NCBI GenBank assembly: GCA_017455975.1
Contig: JAFTLK010000028.1
Span: 1-43,506 of the forward strand
Source: Clostridia bacterium
GTDB taxonomy: Bacteria > Bacillota > Clostridia > Oscillospirales > CAG-272
Reading direction: 5' to 3'
DNA: 43,506 nt
Below, piece by piece: positions 6,617-15,242 of this stretch. Within the stretch, counting starts at the first letter, position 1. The number at the start of each line of letters is the position of its first letter. A program made the translations under genes and the position numbers. The notes beneath the pieces were generated by a model. It ran no database searches, had not been told where the DNA came from, and saw only the letters and a program-made list of their open reading frames with translations.

Positions 6617-7098
6617 TACTTTTGAAAAGACTATTCCTCGATCAGCGCGGTGACATCCATTTATTCACTGTTTTCATGACGCTGTTCTTCTTTATGTTTA
6701 TATCCATTGCATCCACTTGGGTTGGCATCGGTGCAAACGTCATGTACATCCGCAATACCGTGAAAAACGAAATGGCATCCATTGCCATCCGTATTGAACA
6801 GGATACCTATCAGGCACTCCGCGAAGGAAATCTCGCGGCATATGAAGCAAAACTCAACAGCAGTTCTGCCTATCACGATCAGATTCTTCATCTTGCAAAG
6901 ACAGGCATTGAAAAGAATATCAAGCTGACCAATGATAACTTTACTATCAATAATGTTGATATTCATTTCAACCGCCATCCGGATGCCATCGAGTATGTCC
7001 TGACCTGTGATGTGCTGTTCAATGTGAATATCATCGGAGACTGGAAAACCGTGCAGACAGCCCCGCTTTCTTTTTCCGGCAGACATACGATAAAATAA
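6613..7098 (+). CDS. TadE/TadF-like pseudopilin
   Basis: This 161-residue protein has the same layout: basic leader ending DQRGD, a hydrophobic helix (about 19-42, HLFTVFMTLFFFMFISIAST) and a periplasm-type soluble domain. The ATG at 6613 overlaps the previous stop (ATGA) and has GGAGG ten bases upstream; a TTG at 6607 is possible but too close to the ribosome binding site. As its neighbour has the same design, the two probably form a heteromeric minor-pilin pair as TadE and TadF do. Confidence 0.76.
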   Translation: MILLKRLFLDQRGDIHLFTVFMTLFFFMFISIASTWVGIGANVMYIRNTVKNEMASIAIRIEQDTYQALREGNLAAYEAKLNSSSAYHDQILHLAKTGIEKNIKLTNDNFTINNVDIHFNRHPDAIEYVLTCDVLFNVNIIGDWKTVQTAPLSFSGRHTIK

Positions 7099-7111
7099 TC
7101 CTGAATTTTTC

Positions 7112-7141
7112 TTGAATATGGTATTTGCGATATGCTATAAT
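7112..7141 (+). promoter_or_regulatory. Internal promoter before the stalk-domain protein
   Basis: TTGAAT (7112-7117) and TATAAT (7136-7141) are spaced by 18 bp, about 40 bases before the next start codon. The -10 box is a perfect consensus. It would let the surface proteins be made independently of the leader-controlled promoter. Confidence 0.68.
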
Positions 7142-7180
7142 GTAACCGTAAACAAAACAATCATATAAGGAGATAACGCC

Positions 7181-8221
7181 ATGAAACGAACAACAAAAGT
7201 AATAGCAATTTTTACAGCAATACTTCTCATACTTTCCGCAATCCCCATTACCGCATCTGCCGCATCGTGGAACATCACGGTCAAGGTTAACAATAAAGCA
7301 ATTGCTTTTCCCGATCAGAAACCGATCATTCAGAATGAACGTACCCTGGTTCCGATTCGCTTTGTGGCAGAAGCACTCGGATATGACGTTGAATGGAACA
7401 AAGCCGATAACAGTGCAGTCATCAACGACGGTAAGATCATTCTGTACATCGGAACCAACAAGGCAAAGATCAACGGCAAGTCTGTCACGCTCGATGTCGC
7501 AAGTACCGTTGTCCATAACCGCACGATGGTTCCGCTTCGCGTCGTTGCAGAAACACTCAACTGCTCGGTGGACTGGATCGGTGAGACGCAGACCGTCCTT
7601 GTCAATGCAAAGAAGAACGGCAGAGAGCTTTCTCTGTATGAACGTCTGAAGCAGACCGGACTATATTATGACATCGAGGACAACCGCGATAACGAACATA
7701 CAAGATTCCTGGTTCGCAAGGATGCCGTTACTTCCAAGAAAGTACCGACTGCATCTGCACCGGCAGATCTTGGTTTGAAGTGGTGGATTGAAGCACCGAA
7801 TGTATATGATGTTGAGCAGTATCCTGCGACCGATCTTGCCTTGCGGATGACCGATTACAGCGCTTCCACGCGAAAAGAGGTTGAACAGCTTCTGGAAATC
7901 TTCTATCCGACAGGATACAAAGAAGTTACAGCCCTCATGATGCAGACTCTCCGCGGAGAGCTTTGGGAAACTCGTATGGACTGGCATCCTGCCGGCTTCA
8001 TGACTCCTCCCGGCACGGTTGGCAAACGGTATTACGATCAGCGCGAAGTTTATATGTCCGTCAATGGAAATATGCATACCTTTTCCATGACCGTCAACAC
8101 GACTGGATATGTCAATCCCGACAAACCGGTTTCGCTTGATGCAAATACGGTCAATGTTATGAAACAGGATTATCAGCTCGGGCTGTGGCCTGAGGATCAG
8201 TCCTATCTGAATCTGAAATAA
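7181..8221 (+). CDS. Secreted copper amine oxidase N-terminal-like (stalk) domain protein
   Basis: This 346-residue protein begins with a signal peptide (KRTTKVIAIFTAILLILSAI, cleavage near ASA-A at about residue 29). Residues 32-145 hold two stalk-domain repeats of the copper amine oxidase N-terminal-like family: LVPIRFVAEALGYDVEWNKA near 53-72 and MVPLRVVAETLNCSVDWIG near 115-133. This family is common in secreted clostridial proteins and is not itself an oxidase. The remaining 200 residues are a soluble domain I do not recognise. AAGGAG precedes the ATG. It lies between the minor pilins and a giant surface protein, so a role at the cell surface with the pilus is likely. Confidence 0.85.
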   Translation: MKRTTKVIAIFTAILLILSAIPITASAASWNITVKVNNKAIAFPDQKPIIQNERTLVPIRFVAEALGYDVEWNKADNSAVINDGKIILYIGTNKAKINGKSVTLDVASTVVHNRTMVPLRVVAETLNCSVDWIGETQTVLVNAKKNGRELSLYERLKQTGLYYDIEDNRDNEHTRFLVRKDAVTSKKVPTASAPADLGLKWWIEAPNVYDVEQYPATDLALRMTDYSASTRKEVEQLLEIFYPTGYKEVTALMMQTLRGELWETRMDWHPAGFMTPPGTVGKRYYDQREVYMSVNGNMHTFSMTVNTTGYVNPDKPVSLDANTVNVMKQDYQLGLWPEDQSYLNLK

Positions 8222-8237
8222 AAACAAATAGCTTACC

Positions 8238-8272
8238 AAAAGGTACAGCCGATCACGGTTGTACCTTTTTTT
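8238..8272 (+). terminator. Intrinsic terminator after the stalk-domain gene
   Basis: AAAGGTACA (8238-8246) pairs with TGTACCTTT (8259-8267), with an inner CCG/CGG pair, followed by a T run. It ends 17 bases before the giant surface-protein gene, so expression of that gene depends on read-through or an unseen promoter. Confidence 0.8.
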
Positions 8273-8288
8273 CGTGGAAAGGAGCAAC

Positions 8289-11200
8289 ATGAAACGAAAA
8301 TTGCAATGGCTGAAAGCCTTCTTATGTATTCTGTTGTGTGTGTTCATGGTCATACCGGAGGTCGCGGCAGCGTGTGCTTCGTGCAGTTACAAAACCGTAT
8401 ATTCCTATGAAAATGCCACACACCACAGTTATCTGGCAAAATGTACTGTATGCGGCACGACGAAAACCGGTTGGGGATATTCGGGATGGTCAACACACTC
8501 CTTCAGTTCGGGAACGTGTTCGGACTGCGGGTATACGTGTTCCCACAGTTTTTCGGATGGAACGTGTACAAAATGCAGCTATACTTGTACACACAGCAAC
8601 TCAAAAAAGGTATATACTTATGAAAATGTATCTGCCGGGTATCATCAGCACAGTTATGTAACAAGCTGCAATACCTGCGGCAAAACCATAACCGGATGGG
8701 GTTACAGCGGCTGGAGCAGCTGCTCTTATGCGACATCGGGTTCCGTGACGTGCACCTACTGCAAACATACCTGTTCGCACAATCTGAAAACAACATATAC
8801 ACAGAAAACCGACGAGAAACACGCAAAGACGGTTTCCTGTTCTTACGGATGCGCATATGGCGGCACCAGTCAGGAGGGTCACAATTTTGTCGGTGATACC
8901 TGTGACCTCTGTGGATACACAAAAGTGTCATCGTGCAGCCATACCTATACTTATACCAATCACGGTTCGTTTACATATAACGGAACTTCTTATACCCATA
9001 AAGGCACCTGTTCCAAGTGTCAGCATGTCACGTATGCAAGCAAAATCAATGATTGCTCGGTATGTAATCCAGCGCTTGTGACAGCCAAAGTCACCATGTC
9101 CGTTTCTGGTGACATGGAAGTCACGTCACTTCCTGCAAGCTATACGGTTTCCGCCAAAGGCACCAACTGTAATGTCACCTCGATTTATTGGCTTGATTCC
9201 TCTGGCAAAAAGTATACGGTTGCCACAGGCAGTGGATCCTCTTTGTCCTATACATACACCGCAACGAGCGAAAGCAACTTCCCGCACAGCCGTGAATATC
9301 ACTGCACAACATCGGTCAGCGGTGTTTCGGGTACAACATCCGTTAACTTCACTTTTGCAAAATACGCGGCTGCCGGTATCAAGTGGAGTAAAGACGGTTC
9401 CACGCTTCGCACGATTTCCCTCAACGGTAAGGTGCTCCGGGACGGTTTATCCATCCGTCTTTCTTCTTACCAGGGGGCGACAACGTCTATTCCAGAAACA
9501 TATCGATCTGCCGTCGAGAGTGCCATTGGTACTGTCCAGCCTGGCGTGACTTATTCGCTTACCTGTTACGGCAATGCCTATTCCTATTATTCTGCCGACG
9601 GTATGGCGATCACAAACAGGCTCGCCGATTATTACCTTTATAATCAGCTCGATGCGATGCTGTCCTCGCAGTCCTGGTCGAGCGAGACAAAAAGTGCAAT
9701 TTCTTCGTATCGTGTGATGAGTGCGGTTCTGGAAACATCCAAGCCTGTATATGTCACGGCGAAATGGGTAGAGGTCGATGCAAGTGGAAAGACGGTTGGT
9801 ACAATCGGAACAAAAACACTGTACGGTACCTCTGTTGTTTATCCGTCCAAAAACCTTGCGGTCAGTGTTTCCTATGGCAGCGGTCCGGCGGCTCTGTCGG
9901 ATTACAACTATGTGAGCACAGCATGGAGCGGCACGACTTCGGGTACCAGTGAAGAACGGACATATCAGGAATCCTATACGGTCAATTCCAGCCCTCTGAC
10001 GGTTACATTCTATGCAAAGAAAAAGGTTGTGACCGGTGATATCACCGTCAAAGTCGTAGATGCCAACACGGGCGCAGCCATCAGCGGTGCGTCCGTTTCA
10101 GGCGGCGGCTCTGGTACAACGTCCTCTGCGGGTACTGTTCAGTTTACAGGATTGGCACTTGGCAGTTACACTTTTAACGCAAGCGCGACAGGTTACAATT
10201 CTGGAAGCGGCAGCGGTACGATCTCTGAAACACAGACATCTGCTACGGTTACGATCAAGCTGACGCCAATACCGAAAACCGGCAGTATTACGGTAAAAGT
10301 CGTGGATGCAGTCACAGGCTCTGCGATCAGCGGTGCGAGTATTTCTGGTGGTGGTTCGGGTACAACTTCTTCCGCTGGTACTGTAACATTTAGTAATGTC
10401 CCGTTTGGAACATATTCCTATAGTGCGTCGAAAACGGGCTATTACTCAGGCAGTGGCAGTGGTACGATTTCGCTGTCTGCGCAGAGTACGACAGTGACCA
10501 TCAGACTGACCCCGATTCCTACTACAGGTACGATTACCGTCAAGGTGGTAGACGCAGTCACAGGTTCCGTAATCAGCGGTGCAAGTATTACTGGCGGAGG
10601 TACGGGAATAACATCATCTGCCGGTTCTGTAACATTCAGTAATGTGCCGTTCGGAACTTATTCCTATAGTGCATCGAAAACTGGTTATTACTCTGGCAGC
10701 GGAAGTGGCACAATTTCACTTTCTGCGCAGAGTACGACCGTCACAATCCGGTTGACACCAATCCCGACAACAGGTTCGATCACAGTCAAGGTTGTCAATG
10801 CTAATACAGGTGCAGCGATCAGTGGCGCAAGTATCACGGGTGGCGGAACGGGAACAACATCTTCTGCCGGTTCTGTAACATTCAGTAATGTGCCGTTTGG
10901 AAGTTATTCCTATAGTGCGTCGAAAACTGGTTATTACTCTGGCAGCGGCAGCGGTACGATTTCACTTTCGGCACAAAGTACGACAGTAACGATCAAACTG
11001 ACACCGATTCCGACCACCGGTACGATTACTGTTAAGGTTGTGGATGCGGTCACAGGTTCTGCCATCAGCGGTGCAAGTATTACTGGCGGTAAATCCGGTA
11101 CAACATCCGGTGCAGGAACGGTTTCCTTTGCAGACGTCCCATTTGGAACGTATTCGTTTACTGCATCGAAATCGGGTTATCTCTCTAACAGTGCAAGTGC

Positions 11201-13187
11201 TACGATCAGTTTGTCGGCACAGTCAACGACGGTTACAATCAAGCTGACACCTGTTGGCGCAATTACAGTATATGTCCGCGATAAAGCAACCAACGCTTTG
11301 ATTTCTGGTGCAACAGTGTCGGGAGCCGGTACATCCGGTTCTACCAGCACGGCGGGAATGGTAAAATTCAGCAGTCTTCAAATCGGTTCGTATTCGTTTA
11401 CGGCAAGCAAAGCCGGATATCTCAATGGCACAGGATCGGCTTCTGTAACAAAAGCGGGTGACAAAATATCCGTGACGATCTATCTCACCCCCATCGGTTC
11501 TGTCACAGTGTATGTCCGTGACGGTAATACCAATGCTTTAATTTCCGGTGCAACCGTTTCGGGCGCAGGTACGTCAGGCACAACAAATTCTTCCGGCGCA
11601 GTCCGATTCAATAATCTTCAGATCAATACCTATTCTTTCACTGCGAGTGCATCCGGTTATATCAGCAACTCCGGCAGCGCATCCGTCACGAAAGCAGGAG
11701 ATAATCTGTCGGTTACAATCTACCTCACACCCATCGGAAGTATCACTGTCTATGTCAGAGATCAGGTTACAAACGCCCTGATTTCCGGTGCAACCATTAC
11801 GGGAGCAGGAACATCGGGTACAACCAATTCTTCGGGCGCAGTTCGGTTCAATAATCTGCAAATTGGTACGTATTCATTTACTGCAAGTGCATCCGGTTAT
11901 CGAAACGGTTCTGTCAGTGCATCTGTTACCAGGGCGGGAGATGCAATCACCGCGACAATCTACTTAACTCCCATCGGCTCGATCACAGTTTATGCCCGGG
12001 ATAAAGATACGGGTGCATTGTTGTCAGGTGTCACAATTGCAGGTGCAGGAACATCGGGTACGACCAACACCTCCGGTGCTGTCCGTTTTTCCAATCTTAC
12101 AATGGGAACCTATTCCTTTACAGCATCCAAGTACGGCTACACCAGCGGTACCGGAACGGCAACGCTGACCTATGCGGGACAGGCAGCAGCAATCACGATC
12201 TACCTTGAAAACCGCACAGCAGATGTTTCCATCACAGCAAATCCCATCAACGGCACCGTATACCGCGGATCACAGATTATGGTCGCAGCAACCGTATTCA
12301 ACGATTCTGTCCTTGACTTCAAGAATACGAATCCTTTGACTGTTACGATGGTTGCGCGTCGGGATGGCAGTACAGCGATCACGACACAGACCAAGACTGT
12401 CGTCTGTCCCGCAGGTGACACCAATCTCGTCTGGTTCGGCGTAACAATTCCTGCATCCGGCTATTCCGCGGGAACGGTACAGTTTACCTTTACCGTATCT
12501 GTCCCAACAGGTTATGTCGATCCCAATACAAGCAACAATGTATCGGTAAAAACCGAAACGACCAATGTGCTGACAGTACGGCAGGCAACGGACTTCGGTT
12601 ATCAGACGACGGCTCCATCTACGTTCACAGGAAACGGTTATCGGGCGGATACCACAAATCCGCTTTCTTGGTCGGTATGGGAATGGAACGGTGGCTTTGT
12701 CCGAAAGACTTACACCGCAAAACTCACGTTGAGCGCGGCTCTTTCCCCTGACAGTACCGCTGTATGGAAAGAGTACAATTCTTCAACTGGTTTGTACACC
12801 ACACGATCCGGCTACGGTCTGAACACCGAAGTCCACGTGAAGCTCACAGGTATTCCCGCAGATATGTATGCAGGTCATGCCAAGGCAACCGCGAGATATC
12901 CTGAGTTCAATTACAGTACGGGCGCATCGGCGACAGACAATCTGCATCTTCTGACGGAATCCACGTCCGGCGGTTATGCTGCCGACTTGGTATTCAAGAG
13001 CAACCCGTATTCCGTCAGCGGCAACCGTATGCACTTCACGCCCATGTGGTTCCCGGATGGGGAGTATAAGATCAACTATGACTGCTTCGATATCTGGACA
13101 CCTGCGGGTATGCTGACAGGTACAACGGGTGCAAAGGTCATCATTGACGGCTCGATGTACGACGATCATTACACACAGAGAGGTTAA
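8289..13187 (+). CDS. Giant secreted repeat protein, probable pilus-associated adhesin
   Basis: This is a 1632-residue protein. Residues 1-30 are a signal peptide (WLKAFLCILLCVFMVIPEVA). Residues 32-265 form a cysteine-rich region with at least nine CxxC pairs in repeated units (motif GWGYSGWS twice), likely metal-binding or disulfide-linked. Residues 265-580 look Ig-like. Nine tandem carboxypeptidase-regulatory/PEGA-like beta domains of about 80 residues follow (about 583-1308). The C-terminus has a CARDB-like beta domain (about 1310-1425) and a final domain that I do not recognise. There is no LPXTG motif or C-terminal membrane helix, so it is either released or held by the pilus. Lying inside the tad locus, it may be a tip adhesin; that is inference. 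Confidence 0.85.
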   Translation: MKRKLQWLKAFLCILLCVFMVIPEVAAACASCSYKTVYSYENATHHSYLAKCTVCGTTKTGWGYSGWSTHSFSSGTCSDCGYTCSHSFSDGTCTKCSYTCTHSNSKKVYTYENVSAGYHQHSYVTSCNTCGKTITGWGYSGWSSCSYATSGSVTCTYCKHTCSHNLKTTYTQKTDEKHAKTVSCSYGCAYGGTSQEGHNFVGDTCDLCGYTKVSSCSHTYTYTNHGSFTYNGTSYTHKGTCSKCQHVTYASKINDCSVCNPALVTAKVTMSVSGDMEVTSLPASYTVSAKGTNCNVTSIYWLDSSGKKYTVATGSGSSLSYTYTATSESNFPHSREYHCTTSVSGVSGTTSVNFTFAKYAAAGIKWSKDGSTLRTISLNGKVLRDGLSIRLSSYQGATTSIPETYRSAVESAIGTVQPGVTYSLTCYGNAYSYYSADGMAITNRLADYYLYNQLDAMLSSQSWSSETKSAISSYRVMSAVLETSKPVYVTAKWVEVDASGKTVGTIGTKTLYGTSVVYPSKNLAVSVSYGSGPAALSDYNYVSTAWSGTTSGTSEERTYQESYTVNSSPLTVTFYAKKKVVTGDITVKVVDANTGAAISGASVSGGGSGTTSSAGTVQFTGLALGSYTFNASATGYNSGSGSGTISETQTSATVTIKLTPIPKTGSITVKVVDAVTGSAISGASISGGGSGTTSSAGTVTFSNVPFGTYSYSASKTGYYSGSGSGTISLSAQSTTVTIRLTPIPTTGTITVKVVDAVTGSVISGASITGGGTGITSSAGSVTFSNVPFGTYSYSASKTGYYSGSGSGTISLSAQSTTVTIRLTPIPTTGSITVKVVNANTGAAISGASITGGGTGTTSSAGSVTFSNVPFGSYSYSASKTGYYSGSGSGTISLSAQSTTVTIKLTPIPTTGTITVKVVDAVTGSAISGASITGGKSGTTSGAGTVSFADVPFGTYSFTASKSGYLSNSASATISLSAQSTTVTIKLTPVGAITVYVRDKATNALISGATVSGAGTSGSTSTAGMVKFSSLQIGSYSFTASKAGYLNGTGSASVTKAGDKISVTIYLTPIGSVTVYVRDGNTNALISGATVSGAGTSGTTNSSGAVRFNNLQINTYSFTASASGYISNSGSASVTKAGDNLSVTIYLTPIGSITVYVRDQVTNALISGATITGAGTSGTTNSSGAVRFNNLQIGTYSFTASASGYRNGSVSASVTRAGDAITATIYLTPIGSITVYARDKDTGALLSGVTIAGAGTSGTTNTSGAVRFSNLTMGTYSFTASKYGYTSGTGTATLTYAGQAAAITIYLENRTADVSITANPINGTVYRGSQIMVAATVFNDSVLDFKNTNPLTVTMVARRDGSTAITTQTKTVVCPAGDTNLVWFGVTIPASGYSAGTVQFTFTVSVPTGYVDPNTSNNVSVKTETTNVLTVRQATDFGYQTTAPSTFTGNGYRADTTNPLSWSVWEWNGGFVRKTYTAKLTLSAALSPDSTAVWKEYNSSTGLYTTRSGYGLNTEVHVKLTGIPADMYAGHAKATARYPEFNYSTGASATDNLHLLTESTSGGYAADLVFKSNPYSVSGNRMHFTPMWFPDGEYKINYDCFDIWTPAGMLTGTTGAKVIIDGSMYDDHYTQRG
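10036..12213 (+). repeat. Nine tandem ~240-bp coding repeats
   Basis: Units start near 10036, 10280, 10527, 10773, 11020, 11255, 11495, 11736 and 11976. Units 1-5 share ITVKVVDAxTGxxISGAS and end in the linker LTPIPTTG; units 6-9 share ITVYVRDxxTNALISGA and end in IYLTPIGS. Stretches of over 100 bases in units 2, 3 and 4 are almost identical at DNA level (for example around 10390, 10630 and 10870). This points to recent amplification or gene conversion, and copy number may vary between strains. Confidence 0.92.
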
Positions 13188-13191
13188 GACT

Positions 13192-13686
13192 ATGATTTTG
13201 TCTCTTTTGCTCTTATTCTTTGAAGTTGCATTGGCAGTTTTTCTCGTTGGTATCTCTGTCCACGACATCCGCCAGCACATCATAAAGAACAATGTGCTGC
13301 TTTGGATGCTCCCCTTTGCCGCAGGACGTGCGGTTGTCAATTCCATCATCGCAATTTCGGGTGGTGCCGTTTGGTACCACCCGATTCTTTCCCACATCGG
13401 TGGTGCAGTCTTCGCATTTCTTCTGTTTCTGATTGTTGCCATGATCTTCGGCGGCATCGGCGGCGGAGATATCAAGCTCGCAGGTGTACTCGGTCTGGCG
13501 GCGGGGTTCTTTGAAATTGTCGCGGCTCTGATTCTCGGTCTTGTTGCGGCATCCGTTGCAGCACTCATTCAGTCGTACATTTACAAAACCCGCACATCTA
13601 TACGCCGCTTGCGCCGTTTCTCTCGGCAGGATTCGCTGCGGCGATCACCGTCACACATTTTCTGCCGCAAATTGAATCTATGTTGA
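13192..13686 (+). CDS. tadV: Prepilin peptidase (TadV/CpaA-like), C-terminus apparently frameshifted
   Basis: This aspartyl membrane protease of the type IV prepilin peptidase family would cleave the Flp and TadE leaders in this locus. The first catalytic Asp is in SVHDIRQHIIKNN (residues 22-34), the second in the GGGDIKLAGVLGLAAGF box (about residue 95), with several membrane helices between. The last 34 residues of the open frame (TRTSIRRLRRFSRQDSLRRS...) are arginine-rich and unlike the family. From about 13592 the -1 frame instead reads IYTPLAPFLSAGFAAAITVT and stops at 13691, which is the expected family C-terminus (PFxPFLxxG). One base is missing near 13570-13592, by mutation, sequencing error or, less likely, programmed frameshifting. 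Confidence 0.85.
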   Translation: MILSLLLLFFEVALAVFLVGISVHDIRQHIIKNNVLLWMLPFAAGRAVVNSIIAISGGAVWYHPILSHIGGAVFAFLLFLIVAMIFGGIGGGDIKLAGVLGLAAGFFEIVAALILGLVAASVAALIQSYIYKTRTSIRRLRRFSRQDSLRRSPSHIFCRKLNLC

Positions 13687-13699
13687 GGTAATCGATCAC

Positions 13700-14470
13700 A
13701 TGAAAAACAAACGACTTTTATTCGGGATTATCGCCATCGCGCTTGCGTTTTTGCTCGTCTTTGTCGGTATCCCGATCATCAACCGACAGTATAACCGCAC
13801 GGTGACGGTGCTCCGTGTCACATCCAACATTGAAAAGGGTACGGTCATCGACGCATCCCAGCTGACAAGCGTGACCGTCAATGCATCGGGTATGCCGGAC
13901 GGGGTTCTCTCCGATCCCGCCGAGGTACTTGGCAAGTATGCCATTGTAGACCTTGTGCCGGGTGACTTCATTCTCCCTGCAAAGCTGTCTGCCTATAAGC
14001 AGGAGGACACATCTGTGTTCACTTCTTTGGAAGACGGATATGTTGCCGTTACGATCAAGGCTCCCACACTGTCGGGTATTCTCGCAAACAAAATCCAGAC
14101 AGGCGACATTGTAAAAATCTATAACGCCGCTGGAGATCGCCTGACGGAATATTACGAGCTTCAGTATTTGAAGATCGTCGGCATCACCAACAACGACGGC
14201 ACACAGATCGAGGAAGTCAAGGGAGATGCATCCCGCATGGCGGCGACCTATACGTTTGCTGTCACCTATGAGCAAGCAGAAAAACTGATCCAGCTCGACC
14301 ATGACGGAGAACTGCACTTTGTGCTTGTTTCCCGCGGTGATGTGGAACGTGCGGAAAAGCTCATGCAAAAGCAGACAGATCTGCTTGAAAAGATCACGGA
14401 GCGCAATTTCAATCAGAACACCTTTGACTATGAAGCATGGTCTGAAAAGTGGGAGGCATCCAATGGTTAA
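13700..14470 (+). CDS. cpaB: CpaB/RcpC-like Flp pilus assembly protein (SAF domain)
   Basis: This 256-residue protein has one N-terminal membrane helix (about 5-25, LLFGIIAIALAFLLVFVGIP) followed by an SAF domain (about 38-105: VTSNIEKGTVIDASQLTSVT, then VLGKYAIVDLVPGDFILPAK), diagnostic of CpaB/RcpC. The C-terminal half is the usual extracellular domain. CpaB helps assemble the Tad secretin or pilus outlet; Gram-positive Tad systems have no secretin but keep CpaB. Its start is eight bases after the -1 frame stop of the prepilin peptidase (13691), supporting that frame as the original gene end. It overlaps the next gene by 8 bases. Confidence 0.88.
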   Translation: MKNKRLLFGIIAIALAFLLVFVGIPIINRQYNRTVTVLRVTSNIEKGTVIDASQLTSVTVNASGMPDGVLSDPAEVLGKYAIVDLVPGDFILPAKLSAYKQEDTSVFTSLEDGYVAVTIKAPTLSGILANKIQTGDIVKIYNAAGDRLTEYYELQYLKIVGITNNDGTQIEEVKGDASRMAATYTFAVTYEQAEKLIQLDHDGELHFVLVSRGDVERAEKLMQKQTDLLEKITERNFNQNTFDYEAWSEKWEASNG

Positions 14471-15242
14471 TAAACAAAGCCGCCGTGCATCGGTTATTGC
14501 CATTTGGGGCAATGCCGCATCGGGAAAATCCACGTTTTCTGCGATGCTTGCAAAGCATTTGTCCGATCAAAAGAAACACGTGATTCTGATATCCGGCGAT
14601 CAGACCTCGCCCATGCTCTCCTGCTATTTGCCCAAAGCGAACCTTGTGCAGTCGCAGTCGCTCGGTACGGTCTTCGATTCGGATACCGTCAACAACGGTA
14701 TTCTTTCGGCTCGTATGGTCTTTCCGAAAAAGCATCCCGATATTGGCATCCTTGCCTATGCGCCCGGAGATAACCCATACACCTACACAAGCTACACCTA
14801 CGACAAGGTTTGCACTGTCATTGAAACGGCATCGCAGATGGCGGACTGTTTGATTCTCGACTGTCCGAACCGTGTCAGAGATCTTTTCACGGCAGCTGCC
14901 GTTGAATATGCCGACGTGTCCTGCGCCTTGCTGACTGCAGACACAAGAGGAATTTCATACTATCGGTCGAATGAGGTTCTGCTCCGTGATCCCAAGTTCC
15001 ATATGTGCCGTGACCTGTTTGTTGCGGGCAACTGTCATCCATATCAGGATGTCAGCACACTCGGTAATGTTACGGGGCATCTGGACGGAATCTTCCCATA
15101 CACCAAACCCCTCCATATTGCGGCTCTTGAAGGGAAAGTATTTTCCGCGCCTGCCGAAAAACAGCACAGGAAACTGTTCGGTACTGTCGCACAATATCTG
15201 ACACAGCAAAAGCAGGAAAAGGGCGGTGATAAACGTGGCTGA
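14463..15242 (+). CDS. tadZ: TadZ/CpaE-like ParA-family ATPase
   Basis: This 259-residue P-loop protein has Walker A GNAASGKST at about residues 15-23 and a Walker B-like LILDCPNR near 138-145. TadZ/CpaE proteins localise the Tad machinery to its assembly site. I chose the ATG at 14463, preceded by GGGAGG at 7 bases and overlapping cpaB by 8 bases, over a longer in-frame start at 14301 that would lie inside cpaB. Gene order cpaB-tadZ-cpaF-tadB-tadC is the standard tad order. Confidence 0.86.
   Translation: MVNKQSRRASVIAIWGNAASGKSTFSAMLAKHLSDQKKHVILISGDQTSPMLSCYLPKANLVQSQSLGTVFDSDTVNNGILSARMVFPKKHPDIGILAYAPGDNPYTYTSYTYDKVCTVIETASQMADCLILDCPNRVRDLFTAAAVEYADVSCALLTADTRGISYYRSNEVLLRDPKFHMCRDLFVAGNCHPYQDVSTLGNVTGHLDGIFPYTKPLHIAALEGKVFSAPAEKQHRKLFGTVAQYLTQQKQEKGGDKRG

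Noticed and set aside
13565..13592. Programmed -1 frameshifting in the prepilin peptidase
   Set aside because: No X-XXY-YYZ slippery heptamer in the correct phase and no clear stimulatory structure; a mutation or sequence error is simpler.
15001..15060. GCGGGCAACTGTC as another ribozyme joining segment
   Set aside because: It lies in the tadZ coding frame (VAGNCHP), and no P1, P3 loop or P4 can be found around it.
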